A stretch of DNA of 64,000 bases from Xanthomarina gelatinilytica (lineage in GTDB: Bacteria > Bacteroidota > Bacteroidia > Flavobacteriales > Flavobacteriaceae): assembly GCF_000348685.1 (NCBI RefSeq), contig NZ_ANLA01000004.1, positions 837,091 to 901,090 on the forward strand. Direction: 5' to 3'. Shown here piece by piece: positions 43,816 through 53,834 of this stretch. A program made the position numbers and the translations under genes. Each line of letters starts with the position of its first letter. Position 1 is the stretch's first letter. The notes beneath the pieces are model-generated. The model saw only the letters and a list, made by a program, of their open reading frames with translations, was not told the DNA's origin and did not search any database.

Positions 43816-44928
43816 TTAAAATGCTTCATTAATCCCAAAGTAAACCCCATTGCTACCATCAATACCTATTCCTGCATCCAGTCGAACCCAAGTGTCCTGG
43901 GTTTTTAAAAGTTTAAATCTAATGCCTCCTCCAGCACTTGGTTTTAAATCGTTTAGGCTTAAAAGTTGTTTTTGATTGTTTGCTACTTTACCCATAAGCC
44001 CAAATCCAGCCAAAGCCCAACGAGGTTTAAAACGATATCGGTATTCTGCTTGGAACAGGTACAGACTTTTGTCTATATACCTTCCTTGATAGTAGCCACG
44101 AGCTCTATTGCCACCACCATACCAGGCCAATCCCTGGAATGGAGGATTTCCGTAATTCCCTTCGTAATACAATTGTAAAGCAACTATGCTATGTTCTCCT
44201 ATTTTTTGGTAAGTGCGTAAGTCTGCAATAAATTTGTTGTAATTTTCCGTAGCTCCAAAAAGTTCACTGGAAAATTGGGCATTCATTTTAAGCAAATGCC
44301 CAGAAAGAGGTGAACCCACATTGTCCCTGGAATCTAAATTAAAAATCACTCCAAACCCGCTAATAACAGCTCCATCACTACCCGTAATGTCTCCTTGGCT
44401 TAAAAGACCTCCATCAACAACTTTGGTTACATCATGGTTTTCATAAATGTACTCAAAACCAAAATTAAGGGCTGGAGGCAATCGTTTTAAAAAACTGACC
44501 TTTAATATTTGTGAGGTCATATCGTAAGATTCCTCATTGCTATTGGGTGTGTCATTGCCAATTCCCCAAAAATTGTTTGGAAATATTTTCCATTTAAAAT
44601 TCATGTCAAGAAAATAATCGCCTTTGCCAAAATAAATTTGTGGGATCACATCAATAATAAATTGTTTATTGGATGTCATTATAAAATCTACAAAAATATT
44701 GGATACCCTATCGTTGTATATGTTCTTTTGTTTTAATAGAAATACTTGTGCTCCAGCTCCAAAACCAAAGCTTGTTTCTGGAGTGTAAAAAATTATGGGT
44801 ATGGCTACAAATTGAAATTTTTTATTTTTATTAATGGTGTCGGACTTGATCACATCGTCTTTTTGCTGACCAAATCCATCAGGAATAAAAAAGATACATA
44901 TCAATATAAAGAAAAATAGTTTTTTCAT
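43816..44928 (-). CDS. BamA/TamA-family outer-membrane protein (barrel only)
   Basis: 370 residues: a signal peptide (MKKLFFFILICIFFIPDGFGQ) and a 16-strand type barrel of the surface antigen D15 family. It opens with AIPIIFYTPETSFGFGAGAQVFLL, has VISGFGVIFNLDSRDNVGSPLSGHLLKMNAQF, and carries the loop-6 type motif GGGNRARGYYQGRYIDKS with the conserved RGY; it ends GIDGSNGVYFGINEAF. No POTRA domains are present. Its role is probably in the outer membrane as a stand-alone barrel; the ligand is unknown. It overlaps the upstream 44928-45614 gene by one base (TAATG). Confidence 0.83.
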   Translation of the reverse strand: MKKLFFFILICIFFIPDGFGQQKDDVIKSDTINKNKKFQFVAIPIIFYTPETSFGFGAGAQVFLLKQKNIYNDRVSNIFVDFIMTSNKQFIIDVIPQIYFGKGDYFLDMNFKWKIFPNNFWGIGNDTPNSNEESYDMTSQILKVSFLKRLPPALNFGFEYIYENHDVTKVVDGGLLSQGDITGSDGAVISGFGVIFNLDSRDNVGSPLSGHLLKMNAQFSSELFGATENYNKFIADLRTYQKIGEHSIVALQLYYEGNYGNPPFQGLAWYGGGNRARGYYQGRYIDKSLYLFQAEYRYRFKPRWALAGFGLMGKVANNQKQLLSLNDLKPSAGGGIRFKLLKTQDTWVRLDAGIGIDGSNGVYFGINEAF

Positions 44929-45614
44929 TAAAGAGGTTTCGTGTCCAACAATATTTTAAATCCAAAAGAGAAGGAAAGGTTGCTAAGCTCAAAAGAGTTT
45001 TGGTTTGTACTCTCATTGATATTGTTTTCCTGCGTTAAATTCAACCAATAAACATTATAGTTAAGGCCAAGTTCAAAAGATACGCGATCTTGTATAACAT
45101 ACGAAAAACCAAAGGTTGAAAGAAACCCAAAACCACCACCTTTATTTACGTTTTCAACATACACTTCTTCATCCAATCCACCAATGGTTTCCCTGTATAA
45201 AACATAGCCAGGGGATAAACTGAAAAACACAGAGCCAATGCTGCTTGGGGAAAGAAAGTAAGTGCCTTTTGGACCTATAAAGAAAATCTCGGAAGTATTT
45301 TCCTCGCTTTCATTTTCTTCATTCCTTCGTTCCATATTGGCCGAAATACCAAGATTTAAACGGTCTATTATAAATTTTCCTGTACCAATTTCAACTCTGT
45401 ACCAATTACTTATGGATTTATTATCTGTTTTTGTGTTTTCAAAAGATCCTGAGCCTATGGAACCTGTTAATCCCGTAAGCCATCTGCCTTTTCTAAAAGG
45501 GGTAACATCAGCAGTGTCAGTTGTGTCTGTTTGGGTGTCTTGTGAATAACAAATAGTAGGCATGAAACAGATGCATGCTGTAATGAAAAAGGCAAAAAAC
45601 AATTTGTTTATCAC
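44928..45614 (-). CDS. Outer-membrane beta-barrel protein
   Basis: 228 residues with a signal peptide (about 1-25, ending CYSQ). Strands such as WYRVEIGTGKFIIDRLNLGISANMERR, TYFLSPSSIGSVFFSLSPGYVLYRE and FELSNLSFSFGFKILLD indicate an 8- to 10-strand barrel. No enzyme motif is visible. It is translationally coupled to the BamA/TamA-like gene, which suggests joint function in the outer membrane. Confidence 0.7.
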   Translation of the reverse strand: MINKLFFAFFITACICFMPTICYSQDTQTDTTDTADVTPFRKGRWLTGLTGSIGSGSFENTKTDNKSISNWYRVEIGTGKFIIDRLNLGISANMERRNEENESEENTSEIFFIGPKGTYFLSPSSIGSVFFSLSPGYVLYRETIGGLDEEVYVENVNKGGGFGFLSTFGFSYVIQDRVSFELGLNYNVYWLNLTQENNINESTNQNSFELSNLSFSFGFKILLDTKPL

Positions 45615-45763
45615 TTAAAAACGGTTCTTTATAATAGGGTTGAACTTATACTACGAAAGTATTAAAAAAAACCTACATAATGTTTAATACATTAAAAAGT
45701 TACCAAACATGAAAAAAGTAAAAAGGAATAAAATCGTCAAGGTTTTTTTAACTAGAAATGGGA

Positions 45764-45796
45764 TTGTTACGTTTAAAAATTTTAAAACTATCTTTG
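45764..45796 (+). promoter_or_regulatory. era promoter
   Basis: TTG (45764-45766), 22 bp, then TATCTTTG (45789-45796), just 8 bp before the first era ATG, so the transcript would be nearly leaderless. The later in-frame ATG at 45814 may then be the used start. Confidence 0.5.
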
Positions 45797-45804
45797 CATA
45801 TTAA

Positions 45805-46689
45805 ATGTTTAAGATGCACAAAGCAGGTTTTGTAAATATTATAGGAAATCCAAATGTTGGGAAATCCACATTAATGAATGCGTTTGTTGGTGAAAAGTTG
45901 TCCATTATTACTTCTAAAGCACAAACCACACGTCATAGGATTTTAGGAATAGTGAATGGGGAGGATTTTCAAATGATATTGAGTGACACTCCTGGAATCA
46001 TCAAACCAGCTTATCAATTACAGGAGTCCATGATGGATTTTGTAAAATCTGCTTTTGATGATGCCGATGTGCTAATTTACATGGTGGAAATTGGTGAAAA
46101 AGAGCTGAAAGACGAAGCTTTTTTTAATAAGATTACCAATTCCAAAATCCCCGTATTATTACTGCTGAATAAAATTGATAAATCAAACCAAGAACAGCTA
46201 GAAGAACAAGTGCAAAGTTGGGCAGCCAAAGTGCCAAATGCGGAAATTTATGCCATTTCAGCACTGGAAGGTTTTCAAGTGCAAGAGGTGTTTAACCGTA
46301 TTGTAGAATTGCTTCCAGAATCGCCACCTTTTTATCCTAAAGATCAGCTTACAGACAAACCAGAACGGTTTTTTGTAAATGAAACCATTCGAGAAAAAAT
46401 ATTGTTGCATTACAAAAAAGAAATTCCATACGCTGTGGAAATTGATACTGAAGAGTTTTTTGAAGAAGAAAACATCATTAGGATGCGTTCTGTAATTATG
46501 GTGGAGCGTGAAACCCAAAAAGGCATCATTATAGGACATAAAGGAGCAGCTTTAAAACGGGTAGGTATGGAAGCCAGAAAAGACCTGGAAAAATTCTTTG
46601 GTAAACAAGTGCATTTGGAACTGTACGTTAAAGTGAATAAAAACTGGCGTAACGATCAAAAACAATTAAAACGATTTGGGTATAATTAG
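45805..46689 (+). CDS. era: Ribosome-assembly GTPase Era
   Basis: 294 residues. The GTPase domain has GNPNVGKST (G1), TTRHRILG (G2), DTPG (G3), NKID (G4) and SALEG (G5); the C-terminal KH domain contains VERETQKGIIIGHKGAALKRVGMEARKDLEKFF. It binds the 3' end of 16S rRNA during 30S maturation. ATG 45805 gives a three-residue leader (MFK) before MHKAGFVNIIGNPN; ATG 45814 is an equally good start given the position of the promoter. Confidence 0.97.
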   Translation: MFKMHKAGFVNIIGNPNVGKSTLMNAFVGEKLSIITSKAQTTRHRILGIVNGEDFQMILSDTPGIIKPAYQLQESMMDFVKSAFDDADVLIYMVEIGEKELKDEAFFNKITNSKIPVLLLLNKIDKSNQEQLEEQVQSWAAKVPNAEIYAISALEGFQVQEVFNRIVELLPESPPFYPKDQLTDKPERFFVNETIREKILLHYKKEIPYAVEIDTEEFFEEENIIRMRSVIMVERETQKGIIIGHKGAALKRVGMEARKDLEKFFGKQVHLELYVKVNKNWRNDQKQLKRFGYN

Positions 46690-46704
46690 GCGCTTTCATA
46701 ATCT

Positions 46705-46728
46705 GTAGAGTCAAGTCTCGGCTTGTCA
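46705..46728. repeat. Degenerate copy of the palindromic repeat seen in alaS
   Basis: This 24-mer, GTAGAGTCAAGTCTCGGCTT then GTCA, matches the alaS repeat at 56851-56874 at 19 of 24 positions. It lies in the gap behind era, the usual kind of location for such dispersed elements. Confidence 0.5.
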
Positions 46729-46765
46729 GTAAGCGAGTTGTACGTACAGGGTTTTAAGACTCAAA

Positions 46766-47272
46766 TTAAGCGCTTCTTAGGGTATCTCGCATAAATCCAT
46801 GCAGTAAATGCATCTCCTCCATGCCAGCTTTTTTGCCCATTTGCCCAATTACATACAACGCTATCCATATAAGTACCATAAAAAACATCAAGCTTATTTG
46901 CAGTGCATAACTTGTTTTTAAGGCCCAATTGGTATAAGCCCAAACTCCAAACCCAATAAATAGTCCAGCCACTATAAAATGAAAAAACATAAACATGGTC
47001 CAGACTGTTGGGTTGGGACCAAACAACCCACGAATGGTGCTAGAGTTTTCATCAATTTCATCAATTTCTAAATGTAGTTGTGGCGACCAAAAATGTTGTT
47101 TGTTTTTGGGTAATTTCAAAAACAAATGATTGTCTATTCTGGAAACTATAAAATTGTCTTGTTCTTTTTTGGCTTTATCAAATAAACCTAATAAATATTC
47201 ATTGTTTTGGTTTTTTTCAAATTTAAAACGTGGCCTTAAAACCACTTCGTTTAGAGTAGAGGAGTTAGACAT
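46766..47272 (-). CDS. Two-helix membrane protein of unknown function
   Basis: 168 residues. An N-terminal soluble domain (KFEKNQNNEYLLGLFDKAKKEQDNFIVSRIDNHLFLKLP ... WSPQLHLEIDE) precedes a Gly-Pro turn (RGLFGPNPTVWTMFMFFHF) and two membrane helices (about 90-110 and 120-142), with the tail KKAGMEEMHLLHGFMRDTL. The family occurs in Flavobacteriaceae, but I know no function. It is 14 bp behind the SIMPL gene on the same strand, so the two probably share an mRNA. Confidence 0.7.
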   Translation of the reverse strand: MSNSSTLNEVVLRPRFKFEKNQNNEYLLGLFDKAKKEQDNFIVSRIDNHLFLKLPKNKQHFWSPQLHLEIDEIDENSSTIRGLFGPNPTVWTMFMFFHFIVAGLFIGFGVWAYTNWALKTSYALQISLMFFMVLIWIALYVIGQMGKKAGMEEMHLLHGFMRDTLRSA

Positions 47273-47285
47273 ATAATTTCAAAAA

Positions 47286-48017
47286 TTATTTCACTTTATA
47301 ATCCAGTTTCATGGTAATGGAGGCTGTTTTTTCTTTCGATTCCGTGTTAAAGGTGCCTCCCCAAGAATAATCTTCGTCAGAATTCTGTCCGGTTATTTGA
47401 AAAATGCCCATTTTGGCAGAAATTAATTCCCCCAATTTACCACCAGAATTTTCAGCAATCATGTCTGCCCTGTGTTTGGCATCTGCAGTAGCTTTGGAAA
47501 TCATTTCAATCTTTAAATCGGCCAATTTGGTGTAATAATATCTAGGCGATTGTGAATAAAATTGAATGCCTTTATTTAATAGTTCGGTAATTTCCCTCGA
47601 AACAGATTCTACTTTTTCTACATCTTTGGAATCTATTTGTAACGATTGAGTTAAAATATACCCTAAAAATTCTTCACCTACATATTGTCCGTCGTTATTG
47701 TACTTGCCACGTGTGTTTTTTCTACTGTTAACAGCATTGAAAACCAATTCTTTTTCGGTTATCCCTTTGGAAAGTAAATAGTCCGAAATTATTTTTTTGT
47801 CTTTTTCAAGGTCGCTATACGCTTGTTGAAGGTTAAAGCTCTCTTTGGAAAAAGAACCTTCCCACACAATCAAATCCGAAGTAAAATCGGCTTTCCCCAA
47901 GCCAGTTACAGAAATGGTGCCTTCGGTTTGATTTCTGTTCATAAAGGCATTGCCTAACAAAAAAGCAGAAATGACTATCGCTAAGGAAAAAATTATGGCA
48001 GCAATGTTGTTTTTCAT
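47286..48017 (-). CDS. SIMPL domain-containing exported protein
   Basis: 243 residues from ATG 48017 ([25 protein letters not shown]), giving a signal or anchor helix. The SIMPL/DUF541 domain follows: [101 protein letters not shown], ending [13 protein letters not shown]. Homologues are periplasmic or outer-membrane associated and often implicated in stress. Upstream in-frame ATGs lie inside the der promoter region and add a meaningless leader. Confidence 0.85.
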   Translation of the reverse strand: MKNNIAAIIFSLAIVISAFLLGNAFMNRNQTEGTISVTGLGKADFTSDLIVWEGSFSKESFNLQQAYSDLEKDKKIISDYLLSKGITEKELVFNAVNSRKNTRGKYNNDGQYVGEEFLGYILTQSLQIDSKDVEKVESVSREITELLNKGIQFYSQSPRYYYTKLADLKIEMISKATADAKHRADMIAENSGGKLGELISAKMGIFQITGQNSDEDYSWGGTFNTESKEKTASITMKLDYKVK

Positions 48018-48073
48018 AATTAAATATATTTTTTTGAGTGACACAAAATACAACGAAATCATAAGCATATCAT

Positions 48074-48081
48074 TATATTTG
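48074..48081 (+). promoter_or_regulatory. candidate -7 element for der
   Basis: TATATTTG lies 18 bp upstream of ATG 48100, supporting that start for der; no well-spaced -33 element is evident. Confidence 0.4.
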
Positions 48082-48099
48082 CACCAAAATTTATTTAAA

Positions 48100-49404
48100 A
48101 TGAGTAACATAGTTGCCATAGTGGGAAGACCCAATGTAGGGAAATCGACTTTTTTTAACCGTTTAATTAAAAGAAGAGAGGCTATTGTTGATGCCGTAAG
48201 TGGTGTTACCAGAGATAGACATTACGGAAAAAGCGATTGGAATGGCGTAGAGTTTTCTTTGATTGATACAGGTGGTTACGTAAAAGGTAGCGATGATGTT
48301 TTTGAAGCAGAAATAGACAAACAAGTGGAGCTGGCAATAGATGAAGCCGATGCCATTATTTTTATGGTAGATGTAGAGTCTGGTGTTACTGGAATGGACG
48401 AAGATGTGGCCACTTTACTTAGAAAAGTTAAAAAACCCGTGTTTTTGGTGGTGAACAAAGTAGACAATGCCAAAAGAGCAGAAGATGCCGTAGAGTTTTA
48501 TTCTTTAGGCTTGGGAGACTACTTTACCATTGCCAGTATCAATGGTAGTGGCACAGGAGACTTACTGGATGCCCTTGTAGAGGCTTTACCGGAAAAAGAA
48601 CATGTTGAAGAAGACGAATTGCCAAGATTTGCTGTAGTTGGAAGACCCAATGCAGGAAAATCATCGTTTATAAACGCACTTATTGGTGAAGATAGGTATA
48701 TAGTTACAGACATTGCTGGCACAACAAGAGATTCCATAGATACCAAATACAACCGTTTTGGTTTTGAATTCAATTTGGTGGATACTGCTGGAATAAGACG
48801 AAAATCCAAGGTCAAAGACGATCTGGAATTTTATTCGGTTATGCGCAGTGTTCGTGCCATTGAGCATTGTGATGTATGTTTGTTGGTCATGGACGCAACT
48901 CGGGGTTTTGATGGTCAAGTACAGAATATTTTTTGGTTGGCAGAACGCAACAGGAAAGGTATAGTAATATTGGTGAACAAATGGGATTTGGTTGAAAAAG
49001 ACAACAAATCCACCAATCAATATGAAAAGATAATAAGAAAGGAGATCGAGCCATTTACCGATGTACCTATAGTTTTTATTTCTGTATTGAACAAACAACG
49101 TATTTTTAAAGCTATTGAAACAGCTGTTGAAGTATATAACAACCGAACCAAAAAAATTAAAACCAGTGTTTTGAATGAGGTGTTGTTGCCAATTATTGAA
49201 CACAATCCACCACCAGCATATAAAGGAAAGTTTGTGAAAATTAAATACATCATGCAATTGCCAACACCGCAGCCACAATTCGCATTTTTCTGTAATTTAC
49301 CTCAATATGTAAGGGAGCCTTACAAACGCTTTCTTGAAAACAAACTTCGCGAACATTTTGATTTTAAAGGGGTTCCGGTGAGTGTGTATATGCGTAAGAA
49401 GTAA
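48100..49404 (+). CDS. der: Ribosome-assembly GTPase Der (EngA)
   Basis: 434 residues with the diagnostic two tandem GTPase domains: GRPNVGKST (about 8-16) with DTGG and NKVD in the first, GRPNAGKSS (about 181-189) with DTAG and NKWD in the second, and a C-terminal KH-like domain ([20 protein letters not shown] ... [28 protein letters not shown]). It acts in maturation of the 50S subunit. The open frame extends 50 codons further upstream but that part is intergenic; [12 protein letters not shown] is the family start. Confidence 0.97.
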   Translation: MSNIVAIVGRPNVGKSTFFNRLIKRREAIVDAVSGVTRDRHYGKSDWNGVEFSLIDTGGYVKGSDDVFEAEIDKQVELAIDEADAIIFMVDVESGVTGMDEDVATLLRKVKKPVFLVVNKVDNAKRAEDAVEFYSLGLGDYFTIASINGSGTGDLLDALVEALPEKEHVEEDELPRFAVVGRPNAGKSSFINALIGEDRYIVTDIAGTTRDSIDTKYNRFGFEFNLVDTAGIRRKSKVKDDLEFYSVMRSVRAIEHCDVCLLVMDATRGFDGQVQNIFWLAERNRKGIVILVNKWDLVEKDNKSTNQYEKIIRKEIEPFTDVPIVFISVLNKQRIFKAIETAVEVYNNRTKKIKTSVLNEVLLPIIEHNPPPAYKGKFVKIKYIMQLPTPQPQFAFFCNLPQYVREPYKRFLENKLREHFDFKGVPVSVYMRKK

Positions 49405-49509
49405 AATTTATATTTTTCTTAAGAAAATTCATACGAAAAACTAAGTACATTCGTTTTTTATTGTTGAACTCCAGTTGAGTTCTTTTTTAAGCTATCAATC
49501 AAAAAAACC

Positions 49510-52320
49510 ATGAAGTACTTTTTATTTTTCATTGCTTTGTTATGCTTCACTGTTTCTTTTTCCCAATCCAATACCTTTGAAATTTCAGGAACTGTGGTTT
49601 CGGCCGATGATAAAACGCCACTTGAGTCTGCAACCGTACATTTAGAACGCATAAAAGACAGTACAGTTGTTACATATACCATTACAGATAAAAATGGTAA
49701 ATTCTTTTTAAAAGATAATTTAAGCGATACAACGGTTAACTTGTACGTGTCTTATGTTGGTTACAGGACCTATTTAAAAAAAGTTACATTAAACCAAAGC
49801 TTCATTCATTTAAATACCTTGGAATTGGAAGTGAATTCAAGTGCTTTAAACGAAGTGCTTATTACATCTCAAGCACCAATTACCATTAAAAAAGACACCT
49901 TGGAATTTAATGTAAAATCCTTTAAAACAAAAAAGGATGCAACTGTTGAGGATTTACTGAAAGAGCTTCCAGGTGTTGAGGTGGATGAAGCCGGAAAAAT
50001 AAAAGTCAACGGAAAAGAAGTGACTAAAATACTGGTAAATGGCAAACCTTTTTTTGGAGACGACCCAACCATTACCACGAAAAATTTAACCAAGGAAATT
50101 ATAGATAAGGTCCAAATTGTGGACAGCAAAACAAAATCTGAAGCCTTTACTGGAGAAGTTACAGATGGTGAAGAAAAAACCATAAACCTAACCATTAGTG
50201 AAGAAAAGAATAAAGGGGTTTTTGGACGAGTAGCTGCTGGAGGGGGTACAGACCAGCGTTATGAATTTGCAGGCATGCTCAATTACTTTAACAACGACCA
50301 ACGTGTGAGTGTTTTAGCAGGTGGTAACAATATTAATTCGCCAGGATTCAGTTTTGGGGAAATTCGAAAAATGTTCGGGAATATCAACAGTATGTCTGTT
50401 TCCAGTAATGGCACCTTTACCATAGATGGTAGAACGTTTGGTGGTGGAGCAGGTATAACAAAATCTCAAAATGCAGGAGCCAATTATGCCGATGTCATTG
50501 GTGAAAAAACAGATATCTCAGCCGATTATTTTTACTCTGGCAGCAATTCAGAAAATCAAACAGCCACCCAACGGGAAAATATTTTACCAGATTCCCGTTA
50601 TTATACCAATTCTACATCCAATAGTTATAACGATAGTGGCAGCCATAGCGCCAATATAGGTTTCGATATAGAAATAGATTCTACTTTATTGATTAATGTG
50701 GATCCATCCTTTCGTTATTCCAAAAGCCAAAATACCTATACAGGTTATGAAGCGTCTTTAAACAACTCTAAAGTCTTAACCAACGAGTCGCATACAAATT
50801 CACAGATTGAAAATGTTGCAACCAATTTCACCAATAAGCTGAACGTCACTAAAAAATTTGGAAGTAAAGGAGCTTATATAAAAGCTGGAGTTGATGTAAG
50901 GGTAAACTCAAGGGAATCTAACGATTACTTGACATCGCTAACAAATGTATATGGTGAAGATGTTAACAACCCAAACAACCCGGATTATGTTTTAATAGAC
51001 CAAACCAGTCGCGATCAATTTACAGATGGAAATGGAGATACCAAAACCCTTAGGTCCAATGTAAGTTACAGATTGCCCATTATTGATAAAAAGTTATTTG
51101 TGAATTTTGATTATGATTATTCAAATACCAAAACAGATGATACCAAAAGCACATTTGATAAAGATGCAGAAGGATATTATACCATTTTTAACCAAACCTT
51201 GAGTACCGATTTTGATTATACTGATGAGACTAGTGCTCCAGGAATTGCTTTAAGCTATAAAACCGAAGTGTTTTCAGCAAGAATAGCAAGCTCCTACTTG
51301 TTTAGGACATTGGGCAACAAAGATTTGTTAAGACCTGAATTTAATATAGAAAGAACGTTTAAAAACATGCAACTTAACTCTTATATGAATTACAAGTTAA
51401 GTGATAAAGCATCTGTTTACCTCAATTATTATCTACAGAACAATCCACCAGAATTACAACAGTTGCAAGCCTTTGCAGACGTATCAGATCCATTGAATAC
51501 CATTGTGGGAAACCCTAACCTGGAACCTGAAACAAGTCATAGTTTTTATGCAGGATTCAATGCTTTCGATTTTCAGAAGAAAACGGGTTTTTATGGTTAT
51601 TTTGGTGGTGCTTTTACAGATAATAAAGTTGTTTCAAAATCCATTGTAACAGAAGATCTAGAGAGAATAACCACATACGAGAATGTAAACGGGAACTACA
51701 ATGCTTATGGAGGTGTAGATTATAGTAAAAGCATAAAACTGGATAGTTTAAGGTCTGTTAAGGTTGGTTTTGGGGTTTATACCAACATCTATAAAAATAT
51801 TAATTTTAACAATGGTGTGCAATATGCCAGCCATGTAAATTCCTTTACTCCAGAATTGGATTTTACTTTTGAATGGAAAGATATTTTTGAAATCAGGCCA
51901 AGATACAGTGTTAGGTTCACTAATAATAAGTACAATTTGGACACTTTTGAGGATACCCAGTTTTTGTTTCATCAATTAAGAGTAAGGACTGTATGGTACC
52001 TACCTAAAAATTTTGAATGGCGAAATGATATAGAATATAATTACGATCCCAGCATATCAAGCAGTTTTCAACAAAGTGCCTGGTTTTGGAACAGTACCTT
52101 AGCCTATTCCTTTATGAAAGACAAAGCAATTCTTACTTTAAAGGCCTACGATTTATTGAACCAAAACACCAACGCTAGAAGAACAGCTACACAAAATTAC
52201 ATTCAAGATTCTCAAAGTACTGTTTTGCAACGTTATTTTATGCTTAGTTTTAGCTGGAAATTTAATAGTTTGGGTAAAAAAGGAGAAACACAAGACGATG
52301 GAATGTTCATTTTTGATTAA
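49510..52320 (+). CDS. TonB-receptor-like outer-membrane barrel protein
   Basis: 936 residues: a signal peptide (MKYFLFFIALLCFTVSFSQ), a carboxypeptidase-like regulatory domain (about 24-105: ISGTVVSADDKTPLESATVHLERI), a plug-like domain (ALNEVLITSQAPITIKKDTLEFNVKSFKTKKDATVEDLLKELPGVEVDEAGKIKVNGKEVTKILVNGKPFFGDDP) and a large barrel of the OMP_b-brl_3 kind to the end. It resembles TonB-dependent receptors, but no TonB box is obvious. A single rightward gene. Such proteins are found in many copies in flavobacteria; the substrate is not predictable. Confidence 0.85.
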   Translation: MKYFLFFIALLCFTVSFSQSNTFEISGTVVSADDKTPLESATVHLERIKDSTVVTYTITDKNGKFFLKDNLSDTTVNLYVSYVGYRTYLKKVTLNQSFIHLNTLELEVNSSALNEVLITSQAPITIKKDTLEFNVKSFKTKKDATVEDLLKELPGVEVDEAGKIKVNGKEVTKILVNGKPFFGDDPTITTKNLTKEIIDKVQIVDSKTKSEAFTGEVTDGEEKTINLTISEEKNKGVFGRVAAGGGTDQRYEFAGMLNYFNNDQRVSVLAGGNNINSPGFSFGEIRKMFGNINSMSVSSNGTFTIDGRTFGGGAGITKSQNAGANYADVIGEKTDISADYFYSGSNSENQTATQRENILPDSRYYTNSTSNSYNDSGSHSANIGFDIEIDSTLLINVDPSFRYSKSQNTYTGYEASLNNSKVLTNESHTNSQIENVATNFTNKLNVTKKFGSKGAYIKAGVDVRVNSRESNDYLTSLTNVYGEDVNNPNNPDYVLIDQTSRDQFTDGNGDTKTLRSNVSYRLPIIDKKLFVNFDYDYSNTKTDDTKSTFDKDAEGYYTIFNQTLSTDFDYTDETSAPGIALSYKTEVFSARIASSYLFRTLGNKDLLRPEFNIERTFKNMQLNSYMNYKLSDKASVYLNYYLQNNPPELQQLQAFADVSDPLNTIVGNPNLEPETSHSFYAGFNAFDFQKKTGFYGYFGGAFTDNKVVSKSIVTEDLERITTYENVNGNYNAYGGVDYSKSIKLDSLRSVKVGFGVYTNIYKNINFNNGVQYASHVNSFTPELDFTFEWKDIFEIRPRYSVRFTNNKYNLDTFEDTQFLFHQLRVRTVWYLPKNFEWRNDIEYNYDPSISSSFQQSAWFWNSTLAYSFMKDKAILTLKAYDLLNQNTNARRTATQNYIQDSQSTVLQRYFMLSFSWKFNSLGKKGETQDDGMFIFD

Positions 52321-52385
52321 AGGGGTTCAATTTGAGTTTTAATTTCCCGCATTAAAAACTGGTACAGAACATTGCAGCTTGCAGT

Positions 52386-53201
52386 TTACCAACTACCTCC
52401 TGCGCCACCACCAGAGAAGCCTCCACCTCCAAAACCTCCACCAAAGCCACCTCCAGAAAACCCACCACCAGAAGAGCCGCCAAAGCCACCAGAAGAGCCA
52501 CCATAGCTACCTCTTCCCATATTGCTCAAAATTATGGCGTCCAGGATACTGAAACCTCCAGATTTCCTGCCTCCAGAGCCTCCAGAGCCACCACGTCTGT
52601 TTTTGGAAATAGAAATTAAAATGATGATAAACACAATGAACATGAAAAAGATGACTCCAAAGGGGAAGCCTGAATTATTGGAAGATTTTCTGGAGCCTTG
52701 GTATTCGCCCATTAAAACTTCAAAAATGGCTTCGGTTCCTTTATCCAAGCCACTGTAATAATCACCTCTTTTAAATTCGGGAATAATCACGTTTCTTGTA
52801 AGTTCCCCAACAATACCAGCAGTTAATTTGTGTTCCACGCCATAACCCGGAGAAATCCATATTTTTCTGTCGTCTCTAGCCAATAATATAAAAACACCAT
52901 TATCTTCTTTGGCTTGGCCTATTCCCCATTCGTGAGCCCATTTGGCCGACAAAAGACCAATGTTCTCTCCTTTGGTTGTTGGGATAATGGCTACTACAAT
53001 CTGTGTGGAAGTGGTGTCGGAATATTTTATGAGTTTTTGTTCCAGACTGCTTTTTTCTGAAGCAGACAATAAAGACGCGTAATCGTAAACACTGGTTTGT
53101 TCTTTGGGAGTCTTGGGTATATCGAATTGTGACCACACGTTTTGAGTAAGACACAAACCCAAAAACAACATGATAACTAAGCGTATTGGTTTCTGTTTCA
53201 T
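52386..53201 (-). CDS. TPM-domain membrane protein with glycine-rich tail (YgcG-like)
   Basis: 271 residues: a signal peptide (about 1-25, ending NVWSQ), a TPM phosphatase-fold domain (about 35-160: VYDYASLLSASEKSSLEQKLIKYSDTTSTQIVVAIIPT ... ILLARDDRKIWISPGYGVEHKLTAG), one membrane helix (about 180-200) and a Gly/Ser-rich tail (GGSSGGGFSGGGFGGGFGGGGFSGGGAGGSW). This is the YgcG/BA42-type architecture. It overlaps the upstream TPM gene by one base (TAATG) and follows lemA, a recurrent lemA-TPM set of unknown function thought to work at the envelope. Confidence 0.88.
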   Translation of the reverse strand: MKQKPIRLVIMLFLGLCLTQNVWSQFDIPKTPKEQTSVYDYASLLSASEKSSLEQKLIKYSDTTSTQIVVAIIPTTKGENIGLLSAKWAHEWGIGQAKEDNGVFILLARDDRKIWISPGYGVEHKLTAGIVGELTRNVIIPEFKRGDYYSGLDKGTEAIFEVLMGEYQGSRKSSNNSGFPFGVIFFMFIVFIIILISISKNRRGGSGGSGGRKSGGFSILDAIILSNMGRGSYGGSSGGFGGSSGGGFSGGGFGGGFGGGGFSGGGAGGSW

Positions 53202-53641
53202 TATTTTCCTTTAGATATGTCGTTGGGTAATTCGTTTGTGTCTGCATGATGCCAAGGAAAATACGTCTCCAAGGCTTTACCGGCTTTTAAAATACCATCA
53301 ACCAAACCTTGTTTAAAATGGCCCGATTTAAATTGTGCCTGTATGGCGTCTTTGGTATCGTTCCAGAAGTTTTTTCCAACCACATCGTTAATGCCTTTGT
53401 CGCCATATATAACAAAGGTTTTGTCTTCCACGGCAACATAAATCAATACGCCATTTTGTTCTTTGGTGTTATCCATTTTTAAAAAATGAAATATTTCCAT
53501 GGCGCGATTAAAAACGTCTATTTTAGAAGATTTTTCAATATGCACCCTAATTTCTCCAGAGGTGTTTTTTTCGGCCATTCGAATGGCATGAACAATTTCT
53601 TGTTCTTCTTCGGCAGTTAAAAAATCTTCTATTTTAGACAT
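53201..53641 (-). CDS. TPM-domain protein, cytoplasmic form
   Basis: 146 residues from ATG 53641 (MSKIEDFLTAEEEQEIVHAIRMAEKNTSGEIRVHIE). A TPM domain without signal peptide or membrane helix, including NGVLIYVAVEDKTFVIYGDKGINDVVGKNFWND. An in-frame ATG 16 codons upstream lacks conservation. It lies between lemA and the membrane-bound TPM gene and is coupled to the latter through a TAATG overlap. Confidence 0.85.
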   Translation of the reverse strand: MSKIEDFLTAEEEQEIVHAIRMAEKNTSGEIRVHIEKSSKIDVFNRAMEIFHFLKMDNTKEQNGVLIYVAVEDKTFVIYGDKGINDVVGKNFWNDTKDAIQAQFKSGHFKQGLVDGILKAGKALETYFPWHHADTNELPNDISKGK

Positions 53642-53785
53642 TTTTTCTATAGTTAAATTTAGGGTTGAAGCCCTATAATTTAATTGCAATTACTTTTGTT
53701 TTATAATTGTTTTGGCCTCAAGGGTTATCAAGTTATTGGGCTATATTAAATATCTCAACAGCACCATAACTATTTTGGTGTGTTA

Positions 53786-53820
53786 AAATACTGCCATTAC
53801 ATTTTGTTTTGGTAGTATTT
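53786..53820 (-). terminator. hairpin downstream of lemA
   Basis: AAATACTGCCA (53786-53796) pairs with TGGTAGTATTT (53810-53820) with one G.U pair. On the minus strand it is followed by TTTTA. It may attenuate transcription between lemA and the TPM genes. Confidence 0.5.
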
Positions 53821-53834
53821 CAAATTTACAAAGT

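Noticed and set aside
47950..48099. N-terminal extension of Der by 50 residues
   Set aside because: The stretch overlaps the divergent SIMPL gene and the -7 box; family members start at [12 protein letters not shown].
48018..48134. N-terminal extension of the SIMPL protein
   Set aside because: It would overlap the der start region and precede a good signal sequence that begins [12 protein letters not shown].
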